From Sporocytophaga myxococcoides DSM 11118 (GTDB taxonomy: Bacteria; Bacteroidota; Bacteroidia; Cytophagales; Cytophagaceae): DNA of 64,000 nt. Shown here one piece after another: positions 34,108-42,059 of the stretch (position 1 is its first letter; the number at the start of each line of letters is the position of its first letter). The stretch covers positions 351,092-415,091 of the forward strand of contig NZ_KE384561.1 in the NCBI RefSeq assembly GCF_000426725.1. Direction: 5' to 3'. Under the pieces are notes generated by a model. That model made no database searches and was not told the origin of the DNA. It saw only the letters and a list, made by a program, of their open reading frames with translations. A program made the position numbers and the translations under genes.

Positions 34108-34132
34108 AAATTCAACCAATCCATACTTTGAA

Positions 34133-34163
34133 AGACGCTTCAGAAATGAAGTGGCTTTTTTAT
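34133..34163 (+). terminator. Terminator after the DUF4397-like gene
   Basis: AGACGCTTCA and TGAAGTGGCT form a stem (one mismatch, one G-T pair) around GAAA, followed by TTTTTTATTT, 25 bp after the stop at 34107. Confidence 0.65.
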
Positions 34164-34332
34164 TTATCAAAAATTGCTTCAATATAAATTCTTCAGTTGC
34201 TTGGCTGTTCAATGAGCCAGCCAATTTCCAATCATGCTTAGTACCCTGAAAGCAACGGTTTGGGCAAGAGCAACAAAATAAATCTATAATTTATTGTCTA
34301 ATGATTAATTTAATGCCATGCCTATGGATAGT

Positions 34333-34354
34333 GAGACGCCATGCATGGCGTCTC
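34333..34354. repeat. 22-bp perfect palindrome between the lipoprotein and AraC genes
   Basis: GAGACGCCAT, GC, ATGGCGTCTC forms a perfect palindrome ending 9 bp before the AraC stop codon. The GC content is far above its surroundings, and the GAGACG...CGTCTC form recalls interspersed palindromic repeats found in many Bacteroidota and cyanobacterial genomes. It could also act as a terminator for the AraC gene, but no T-run follows on the minus strand. The rest of the 34108-34362 region holds only the terminator listed above. Confidence 0.55.
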
Positions 34355-34362
34355 TACGAAAC

Positions 34363-35358
34363 TTAAACAAGTTGCCCATTTTGCTTTCTGAACTGGCCAG
34401 GTGTCACCCCAAATCTCTTTCTGAATGAATGTATAAACTTGCTTGGACATTGATAGCCGATATCATAGGCAATCTGACTGATAGGACAATCACTTTTCTT
34501 AAGCAATGTGCATGAAGCACACAGCCTGCGATCCACGAGGTAGTTGTGAACAGTGGATTGAAAACATTCTTTAAATCCTTTTTTCAGTTTAAACTCATTC
34601 AAACAAACAATCTTTGAAAGTTCTTTTAAAGTTGGAGGATTACTGATATTGTCTTCCAGATATTCCCTTGCTTTGAATAACTTTTGAAGATCTTTTTCAG
34701 AAAGAAAATTACTTTGATTATTCTCCCAGATAAAAGAATCCGATAACTTCATCAACTCTGCCAACAACTCAAAAACCTTTGCCCTGATAACAAGCAACTG
34801 AGCAAAATCAGACTCTTTATTTTGAAGGATCTCTGTTAGAATTTTATTGATATTAGGAGGAATTCTTCCCAATATGGATATGTTCTGAAAAGAATCAATC
34901 AACTGTATCATCTTAAGATTTATCTTGCTGGATGGAAGATTCTTTAATACTTCTTTTAATAACCCTAACCTTATTCCCAGATCAACTGAAACTATCTTTT
35001 TCTTTTTAGGATAAACCCTATTGATGCCTTTACTACGAAAGAAGAAACCTCTGCAGGTTCCGCCTTGTATCTCCTGAGATTTTCCTGAGACAGAATTGGT
35101 CATCCTGAAATCACCTTCTATGAAAAAACTTATTTTAAAATATTCTTCCTGACTTAATGATGGAAAACAAAGTGGCTGGGAGATCTCCAGATCATGAATC
35201 GCCATTACCACACCATTGTCAATCTGATAACCATAAATATCACCACATACATCTTTCCTCTTTATCTGAAGCTTGCTATAATGTTGATTAAAAGAATATA
35301 CAGTTGCTCCGATTGTCTGAAGGCTTTTTAGAAAATCATGAATGCTAAAAACTTTCAT
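34363..35358 (-). CDS. PchR-like AraC family transcriptional regulator
   Basis: A 331-residue regulator. Its N-terminus is a ligand-binding domain of unknown type (no clear cupin motif) and its C-terminus has the two HTH motifs of AraC proteins: LKELSKIVCLNEFKLKKGFKE (first) and ISQIAYDIGYQCPSKFIHSFRKRFGVTPGQFRKQ (second). The start ATG at 35358 is used; the longer frame begins with TTG. Like PchR, which senses a ferric siderophore, it is encoded divergently from a siderophore operon with a 182-bp shared upstream region, so it probably activates this operon and the TonB receptor. Confidence 0.85.
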   Translation of the reverse strand: MKVFSIHDFLKSLQTIGATVYSFNQHYSKLQIKRKDVCGDIYGYQIDNGVVMAIHDLEISQPLCFPSLSQEEYFKISFFIEGDFRMTNSVSGKSQEIQGGTCRGFFFRSKGINRVYPKKKKIVSVDLGIRLGLLKEVLKNLPSSKINLKMIQLIDSFQNISILGRIPPNINKILTEILQNKESDFAQLLVIRAKVFELLAELMKLSDSFIWENNQSNFLSEKDLQKLFKAREYLEDNISNPPTLKELSKIVCLNEFKLKKGFKECFQSTVHNYLVDRRLCASCTLLKKSDCPISQIAYDIGYQCPSKFIHSFRKRFGVTPGQFRKQNGQLV

Positions 35359-35452
35359 AAAAATGTACAATTTATAGTTATTTATAAATAGTCTAAATAT
35401 AATTAAAGGTCTAATTTAGCATATTATATGTTTTAAAGTCAAAAAAAATTAA

Positions 35453-35469
35453 ATAAAAATGATTTTTAT
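35453..35469. promoter_or_regulatory. 17-bp palindrome in the AraC/siderophore intergenic region (possible Fur-like operator)
   Basis: ATAAAAAT, G, ATTTTTAT is a perfect palindrome of 8-1-8 form, AT-rich like Fur boxes, lying 11 bp before one possible start (35481) and 71 bp before the preferred start (35541) of the siderophore decarboxylase gene. Low sequence complexity makes chance possible. Confidence 0.4.
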
Positions 35470-35540
35470 GTAGATAAAACATGAATAGGACACAACACAT
35501 CAATTGTATTTTTACAAGATTATACTTTTTAGCCTATAAA

Positions 35541-37127
35541 ATGTCCACAATAGCACATTCGATCAGCCAAAGCAGAAATACCTTTGAAAAAAATCCTCAG
35601 AGTATGATTACAAAGGTAAAAAAGACCCTCCAGACGATGTTTGTCCGTCCGAAAGCAAACGATCTAAATATATTCAACCATAAAGAATCCAACATCCAGC
35701 ATTATGAAAAAACCATCATAAAGGTTACTGATTACATATCCAATCACCTTAGAAGTTCTCATAAGCCTTTTTCAGGAGTGACTCCTGCTCTATTAAGACC
35801 TAAAGTAAATGACATTGACCTGAATATTCCCCTTACAAGCCTGGACGCAGTCCTTGCTGAAGTGGATGATATATATACGAAGCACGCTATCCTATTTCAC
35901 TTGCCTCAATACATTGCACATCTTAACTGCCCTATACTAATTCCGGCACTTGCGGCTGAAGTTATAGTTAGCTCATTAAACTCCTCTCTCGATACCTGGG
36001 ACCAAAGTGCAGGCGGTACTTTAATGGAAATGAAATTAATTGAATGGACGTGCAAAGAACTAGGATTAGGACCACTAGCTGATGGAGTATTTACGAGTGG
36101 TGGTACCCAATCAAATCTCATGGGAATGATGCTCGCAAGAGATTACTTCCTGAAGCACAAACTTCAATGGGATGTAAAAAAAGAAGGACTTCCAACTGAA
36201 GCTAGCAAGTTCAGAATTTTCTGCTCTGAAAAAAGTCATTTCAGCTTGCGTAAAGCTGCTATTTTGCTAGGCCTCGGAGAGCAAGCTATTGTACCAGTTA
36301 AAACTAACAAGCAATATCAGTTAGATATTAAAGCACTTCAGGAGTGTGTTGATAATGAAAAAGCAGCAGGCAATATTCCCATCGCAATTGTTGCTACTGC
36401 CGGTACAACAGATTTCGGAAGTATAGACCCACTTGAAGAGATTGGATCGTTCGCCACCAGACATCAACTATGGTTTCATGTGGATGCAGCTTATGGATGC
36501 GGATTGCTACTTTCTGATAAATACAAATACCTGATCAATGGTATTGAGCATGCGGACTCGGTTACTGTTGATTATCATAAAGCCTTCTTCCAGCCCGTTA
36601 GCTCAAGCGCTTTACTGGTAAGAAACGGAGCTTCTTTTGAACACATTACTCACCATGCAGATTATCTGAACCCCAAAGAACATGAAAAGGATGGATATCC
36701 TAATCAGGTTAATAAGTCTATTCAGACGACAAGGAGATTTGATGCATTAAAATTATGGTTTACGCTTCGTCTTATGGGAAAAGAAACTCTTGGAAGCTAT
36801 ATCGATGCCATTATCGAACTTGCTGCGAAAGCTGCAAAATCAATAGAAAAAGACAAAGAGCTCGAGCTACTCAACTATCCGGAAATCAGCACAATTCTTT
36901 TCAGATACAATCCATATGGTGTAAATGATATATCGCTGAATGCCATCAATGCCTATATCAGAAAGAAAATGTTTGAATCCGGAAAAGCCTTAATAGCAAG
37001 CACTAAGGTAAATAAAGAGGTGTATTTGAAATTTACAATTTTAAATCCCGAAACAACCATTGATGATATAAAAAATATACTGACACTAATTAAACTCTAT
37101 GGATGCGACTATGCAAAGAACAACTAA
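35541..37127 (+). CDS. PLP-dependent group II decarboxylase for siderophore diamine (lysine/diaminobutyrate type)
   Basis: A PLP decarboxylase of the DABA/DDC family, about 528 residues from ATG 35541; an upstream ATG (35481) would add a poorly conserved 20 residues. Motifs are GGTLMEMKLIEWTCKELG and the PLP-lysine block SVTVDYHKAFFQP, with the nucleotide-proximal VDAAYGCGLL. It supplies the diamine for the siderophore (cadaverine from lysine or diaminopropane from diaminobutyrate). Lysine is favoured here because no diaminobutyrate aminotransferase gene is present, which the rhizobactin/schizokinen route requires. Its end overlaps the next gene by about 29 nt. Confidence 0.87.
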   Translation: MSTIAHSISQSRNTFEKNPQSMITKVKKTLQTMFVRPKANDLNIFNHKESNIQHYEKTIIKVTDYISNHLRSSHKPFSGVTPALLRPKVNDIDLNIPLTSLDAVLAEVDDIYTKHAILFHLPQYIAHLNCPILIPALAAEVIVSSLNSSLDTWDQSAGGTLMEMKLIEWTCKELGLGPLADGVFTSGGTQSNLMGMMLARDYFLKHKLQWDVKKEGLPTEASKFRIFCSEKSHFSLRKAAILLGLGEQAIVPVKTNKQYQLDIKALQECVDNEKAAGNIPIAIVATAGTTDFGSIDPLEEIGSFATRHQLWFHVDAAYGCGLLLSDKYKYLINGIEHADSVTVDYHKAFFQPVSSSALLVRNGASFEHITHHADYLNPKEHEKDGYPNQVNKSIQTTRRFDALKLWFTLRLMGKETLGSYIDAIIELAAKAAKSIEKDKELELLNYPEISTILFRYNPYGVNDISLNAINAYIRKKMFESGKALIASTKVNKEVYLKFTILNPETTIDDIKNILTLIKLYGCDYAKNN

Positions 37128-39561
37128 GATTGAGCATATATCAGAAGAAATAAATTTTACAGCCCTTTTAAATTGCTTTCTAAGAGAGTATAAAAACTGG
37201 CACAGATTCTTCTACATGCCTAAGTATGATCAGACTTTAAGAGATTACTTCTTAAAAGTAAATCATGATAAATGGATAAAAATTCTTTTTCCTGAATCAA
37301 GAAATGAAGTGTATTGCCCACTCACATACTATTCAGCGACAGGCAGACATTTATATAAATTCCCCATAATAGAAAGAAATACAGAAACAGATGTAATATC
37401 TGAAATAAGCATTGCGTCATTTCTTTCTCTTATAGCAAATGAGCTAGGCAACAGCTCTCATCAAAATCTTCTGCTTGAAAGAATTAACGACAGCATTACC
37501 AATACTGCCATTTTCCTCGAAGAGGCCCTACATGACAATATTCTGGGAGAGCTAAACAACCTTTCAATACCCTTTATTAAGGCCGAGCAATCAATGCTAT
37601 TGGGACATCAACTTCACCCGGTATCAAAAAGCCGAATGGGTTTCAGCAGAAAAGAACTTGGTCTGTATACTCCTGAAATGCGCAATAGCTTTCAACTACA
37701 TTACTTCCTTGCCGATCCGGAATTAGTTGTGGAAAAAAGCACTTATACCATAGATATAACTCAAAAGATAAGAACTTCATTAATAGACGATCCAAGGACT
37801 TCTCCAAAAACAAAAGGATTTATAAATCTTCACAATGACAAAAAGCTTCTGCCTATACATCCATGGGAAGCTTTACATTTGCTAAAACAAGCTGATGTAA
37901 TCAAACTTATAGAAGCAGGTAAACTCATTTATGTCGGGCCTTTCGGACCTGAATACACAGCCACCTCTTCTGTAAGAACAGTGTATAATGCTTACAGTGA
38001 GTTCATGTTTAAATTTTCACTACACGTAAAAATAACCAATTCAGAGCGTGTAAACCTTGAAAGAGAGTTGTATAGAGGCTATGATATAAGTAGACTTATG
38101 CATACAACCTGGGGAGAACAATTAAAAGATGATTTCCCTGAAATAATATTCGTTACCGATCCAGGATTCATTGCAGTAAAAAATCTTGATGGAAATTTCA
38201 TTGAAGGTTTTAATACTGTAATAAGAAAAAATATCTTCCAAAAAGGAGATGGTGCAGAGAAGAATGTTACTCCTATTGCTGCACTAACTCAGGATGGCCT
38301 GCTTGGGCAGGGTTCCAGATTATCTGTAATCATCAAAAGTGAAGCGCTAAGAACCAAAAGATCAACAGAAGACCTCGCAAAAGAATGGTTGAAAAAGTAC
38401 CTGCGGATAAGCCTTGTGCCATTGATAAGAATATATAATCGTTTTGGACTTGCCTGTGAAGCACACCAGCAAAATATTATGGTAGAGCTGGATAGTATAG
38501 GATTCCCTAAACAGTTGTACTTCCGAGACAATCAGGGATACTTTTTCAGGGAAGGAAAAGCAGAAGAACTTCATTTCCTACTTCCTGACCTTGGTGAAAC
38601 CAGCCAGTCCATTATTCCTGAAGAGTATATTCACCCAAAGTACACCTACTATCTCCTTATCAATAATATATTCGGAATCATTGGCGCATTCGGATCAAAT
38701 GGTCTTGCCAATGAAGAACATCTCATTAAAATATTAATAAAGGAACTGGAAGCACTTCAGATAGAAGACACAACAGGGCTAGTGGAATACCTCCTTTATA
38801 CCAGAGACTGGACTGCGAAAGGAAACCTCCTTACAACATTGGGGAATAAAGACGAAGCTCGTGCACCTATTGAAAATCCTGCTGAATACGTGGATTACCC
38901 CAACCCTCTTGTTTTCCGGTATTTTTCAAAAAACATAATTAAACCCGACATCAACAGTCTTTCTTTCAAGAAAGATTTCCCTGATCTCGGAATTGAAATA
39001 ACGCTTAGACCATTTGACTTATCCAGGGATCTGGAGATGGTACATGACTGGTTCAACCAGGAGCATACAAAAGCATTCTGGAAAATGGATGGACCTATAC
39101 GAGACCTGGAAGCCTTCTATATAATGCTTAAAGATGCCGATCACTCGAATGGATTTATTGGAATGATTAACGGTGAACCAACATTTACACTGGAACCATA
39201 CTGGCCAATGAGAGATACAGTAGGAAAATATTATGAATCACTTCCCGGGGACTATGGCGCGCATCTTCTGATAGCACCAACAGATAAAAACAAAAAATTT
39301 ACAATGCCGGTAGGGCAAGTCACAATGGAATTTATCTTCAGTCAGCCAGAGGTGGGAAAATGCATCGGTGAAGCAGACATTAATGCCAAGCCGATGCATA
39401 TCCTGGTTACCAGACTAGGTTTTAAACTGCAAAAGGTAATTGCGATGCCTCACAAAACTTCAAACCTTACTTTTTGTACAAGGGAATGGTATAAAGAAAG
39501 ATTCCCCAATTGCGACATAAATGTTCATTCATCAATACCATTAAATCAGGAAAATGAATAA
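37099..39561 (+). CDS. NIS siderophore synthetase (IucA/IucC) fused to a GNAT N-acyltransferase
   Basis: An 820-residue bifunctional protein. The N-terminal roughly 600 residues are an IucA/IucC ATP-dependent NIS synthetase (GHQLHPVSKSRMGFSRKE, LLPIHPWEA, ATSSVRTVYN, CEAHQQNIMV, then the ferric iron reductase-like C-terminal part). Residues about 630-800 are an IucB/AlcE/RhbD-type acyltransferase (ITLRPFDLSRDLEMVHDWF, GKCIGEADINAKPMHILVTRLGF) which acylates the N-hydroxylated amine. This fusion places acylation and condensation in one chain. It starts inside the decarboxylase end (alternative ATG at 37111) and overlaps the hydroxylase by 8 nt. Confidence 0.9.
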   Translation: MDATMQRTTKIEHISEEINFTALLNCFLREYKNWHRFFYMPKYDQTLRDYFLKVNHDKWIKILFPESRNEVYCPLTYYSATGRHLYKFPIIERNTETDVISEISIASFLSLIANELGNSSHQNLLLERINDSITNTAIFLEEALHDNILGELNNLSIPFIKAEQSMLLGHQLHPVSKSRMGFSRKELGLYTPEMRNSFQLHYFLADPELVVEKSTYTIDITQKIRTSLIDDPRTSPKTKGFINLHNDKKLLPIHPWEALHLLKQADVIKLIEAGKLIYVGPFGPEYTATSSVRTVYNAYSEFMFKFSLHVKITNSERVNLERELYRGYDISRLMHTTWGEQLKDDFPEIIFVTDPGFIAVKNLDGNFIEGFNTVIRKNIFQKGDGAEKNVTPIAALTQDGLLGQGSRLSVIIKSEALRTKRSTEDLAKEWLKKYLRISLVPLIRIYNRFGLACEAHQQNIMVELDSIGFPKQLYFRDNQGYFFREGKAEELHFLLPDLGETSQSIIPEEYIHPKYTYYLLINNIFGIIGAFGSNGLANEEHLIKILIKELEALQIEDTTGLVEYLLYTRDWTAKGNLLTTLGNKDEARAPIENPAEYVDYPNPLVFRYFSKNIIKPDINSLSFKKDFPDLGIEITLRPFDLSRDLEMVHDWFNQEHTKAFWKMDGPIRDLEAFYIMLKDADHSNGFIGMINGEPTFTLEPYWPMRDTVGKYYESLPGDYGAHLLIAPTDKNKKFTMPVGQVTMEFIFSQPEVGKCIGEADINAKPMHILVTRLGFKLQKVIAMPHKTSNLTFCTREWYKERFPNCDINVHSSIPLNQENE

Positions 39562-40870
39562 CCATTTTGATTTTATAGGAATAGGTATAGGTCCGTTTAA
39601 TTTGGGCCTTGCCGCTTTAACTCATGGTAAACCAGGTTTACGTGGAATATTCTTTGATAGTAATACCGAATTTGACTGGCATCCTGGAATGATGCTTGAC
39701 AATGCTACACTTCAGGTTCCTTTTCTTGCTGATCTTGTCTCAATGGCAGATCCATGCAACCCATTCAGCTTTTTGAACTATCAGAAAATGAACAACAGGA
39801 TTTATAAATTTTATATCAAAGAAGACTTTTTTATCCTGAGAAAAGAATACAATATGTATTGCAAATGGGCATGCAGGCAGCTTCCTGAATGCGTCTTTGG
39901 ACATACTGTAGAGGCTGTCACATTTGATCAAAAAGAAAATTTATATACTGTGATAGTTAAGAAAAACAACACAGATAAAGAAAGTATCTACCATACACCA
40001 AAGTTAGTAATCGGAACGGGTACTTCTCCGTTTATTCCTGCTTTTGTTAAAAATAAAAAACTGGAAAATACTTTTCATACTTCAGAATACTTGTTCAAAA
40101 AAAATGAAATTCTAAAACAGAAATCTATCACTATCATAGGATCAGGGCAAAGTGCAGCAGAGATATTTCATGATCTGCTTAATAATATTTCATTTAAAGA
40201 ACAGGAACTAAACTGGTACACAAGGCCCGACAGGCTCTTTCCTCTGGAATATTCCAAACTTACACTTGAGCTTACCTCTCCTGAATATGTAGACCATTTT
40301 TATTCATTGCCTCCTGATAAAAGAACAGATGTATTGAATAAACAGAGCATGCTTTATAAAGGAATCAACTACGATCTGATCAATGAAATATACGACACCC
40401 TTTATCATCTGACTCTGGAAGGACCTATTCCTGTAAGTATTAAACCAAGCCATGAATTAAAAGCTATCACTACATCTGTAATGAATAAGAAAACACTTTT
40501 CTTCAAGCATGTTCAGACTGATCAGGATACAGAATTGGAAACTGATGCTATAATTCTTGCTACTGGTTATAAGTACAGAATTCCAGACTGCATCAGACCG
40601 GTTCATGACAGAATTAAGTGGGATAATTCAGGCAGGTTTGATATAAATAGGAATTATTCAATAGACCATAAAGGTATTGAAATATTTGTCCAGAATGCTG
40701 AACTGCATACACATGGATTCGTAACTCCAGATTTGGGCATGGGCGCATATCGGAATGCCAGGATTATAAATGCTATTGCAGGTAAAGAAATATATGCTGT
40801 AGAGAAACAAATCGCATTCCAGTCATTCTCGGCCTCTGCTATGGCAGTAATGAATGAGTCTGTTATATAA
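39554..40870 (+). CDS. Diamine/lysine N-hydroxylase of the IucD/PvdA family
   Basis: A 438-residue flavin-dependent N-monooxygenase. The FAD-binding start is FDFIGIGIGPFNLGLA, then FDWHPGMMLDNATLQVPFLADLVSM, the NADPH-binding ITIIGSGQSAAEIF, and ILATGYKYRIPD near the C-terminus. It hydroxylates the primary amine of the diamine (or of lysine/ornithine) using NADPH and oxygen, giving the hydroxamate precursor. Overlap of 8 nt with the preceding fusion gene shows tight coupling. Confidence 0.93.
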   Translation: MNNHFDFIGIGIGPFNLGLAALTHGKPGLRGIFFDSNTEFDWHPGMMLDNATLQVPFLADLVSMADPCNPFSFLNYQKMNNRIYKFYIKEDFFILRKEYNMYCKWACRQLPECVFGHTVEAVTFDQKENLYTVIVKKNNTDKESIYHTPKLVIGTGTSPFIPAFVKNKKLENTFHTSEYLFKKNEILKQKSITIIGSGQSAAEIFHDLLNNISFKEQELNWYTRPDRLFPLEYSKLTLELTSPEYVDHFYSLPPDKRTDVLNKQSMLYKGINYDLINEIYDTLYHLTLEGPIPVSIKPSHELKAITTSVMNKKTLFFKHVQTDQDTELETDAIILATGYKYRIPDCIRPVHDRIKWDNSGRFDINRNYSIDHKGIEIFVQNAELHTHGFVTPDLGMGAYRNARIINAIAGKEIYAVEKQIAFQSFSASAMAVMNESVI

Positions 40871-40880
40871 AAGTAATATT

Positions 40881-42059
40881 ATGACAGATAACAAAGTCAA
40901 TAACCGTATTTTACTTATTGCGTTTCTCGCTGCATTAGCAGAGTCTCTTCCGGCTCCTTTCTATCCGAGGATATTCAAAGACACATTTGGCATTATAGAT
41001 CCTGCATATACAGGAGCATATTTATGTATACTCAGACTTACATTTATATTATCTTACCCTTTGTGGGCTTGGGTATCAAAAAAGACAGATATCTTCAGAC
41101 TACTTTGCCTAACTCAATTGACAGCAGGTATGACCAGCATTTATTGCGGCTTAACGAAAGACCTCACTGAATTTTATGCATGTTCTATATTGATGGTTCT
41201 TTTCAAAAGCAGTTACCTGCTAATGTATCCGTATTTGATAAGCAAGAGTGAAAATAAAACATCAACAGTTGCAAAGCTAGGTATATTGGTACAGCTATCA
41301 ATGATTGTTTCAGCAATAGCAAGTGCTTTCATCATAGATAAAATTTCAATTCAGTATCTTTTTATCATCATAGGACTATTTGATTTTATCCAGATGGCAA
41401 TTAGCCTAAGGTTAATTGGAATAAAAAAAAGTTTTCAGCTACAATCCCATTCTGAATCTATGGCATTTGACCAAATAAAGCTTTTATGGATTTGTATGAT
41501 CACATTTTTGTTTTATCTGTCATCAACATTGATAAGACCATTTTATACTGAATTTATCATAGACAGGTATGCACCAGTGGCTAATTATGCATGGTCAGCA
41601 GTATTATTCATAATTCCAAGCTTATCTGCATTATTTCTACTGCCGCTTGCGGGCAGAAGTACAATAATTAAAAACACTACATTCATTTGTGGTGTAATTC
41701 TCATCATATCTATTGTTTTGCTTTTACAAGCATATGTCAATTCTTTGATCTCAGAGATAATATTTAGAAGTCTATATGGAATATCTATTTTCCTGATTTT
41801 CGTTCATCTTGACATATCTTTTTTCGAAACAACTTCAGGTAAGGATTCTGCTAAAGCTTATAGCCTTATGCATATTACACAAAATATTGCCTACATGACA
41901 GCACCTTTATTAGCAGGATTTTTAGTTGGCAGAGATGGCTATACAGCTCCATTTGAGATGGCATCAATATGTGCAATGCTATCCCTACCTGTCGTTTTAA
42001 TGCTACATTTCAAATATTCAAAAAAACACTTAACCATATTAGATCCGAAAATATCATGA
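40881..42059 (+). CDS. MFS transporter, probable siderophore exporter
   Basis: A 392-residue protein (from ATG 40881; the ATG at 40854 would overlap the hydroxylase and give 401) with about eleven to twelve hydrophobic helices and an MFS-like N-terminal half (LLIAFLAALAESLPAPFYPRIFKDTFG). Its last codon overlaps the next NIS gene at ATGA. Lying between two siderophore biosynthesis genes, it is most likely the exporter; the substrate is inferred from position only. Confidence 0.8.
   Translation: MTDNKVNNRILLIAFLAALAESLPAPFYPRIFKDTFGIIDPAYTGAYLCILRLTFILSYPLWAWVSKKTDIFRLLCLTQLTAGMTSIYCGLTKDLTEFYACSILMVLFKSSYLLMYPYLISKSENKTSTVAKLGILVQLSMIVSAIASAFIIDKISIQYLFIIIGLFDFIQMAISLRLIGIKKSFQLQSHSESMAFDQIKLLWICMITFLFYLSSTLIRPFYTEFIIDRYAPVANYAWSAVLFIIPSLSALFLLPLAGRSTIIKNTTFICGVILIISIVLLLQAYVNSLISEIIFRSLYGISIFLIFVHLDISFFETTSGKDSAKAYSLMHITQNIAYMTAPLLAGFLVGRDGYTAPFEMASICAMLSLPVVLMLHFKYSKKHLTILDPKIS

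Noticed and set aside
34040-34249. 69-codon plus-strand frame after the DUF4397-like gene
   Set aside because: It overlaps that gene and runs through its terminator hairpin; no ribosome site or family pattern.
35481-35540. Upstream extension of the siderophore decarboxylase
   Set aside because: The 20 added residues are unlike the family N-terminus and no ribosome site precedes the ATG; the ATG at 35541 fits better, although the longer form cannot be excluded.
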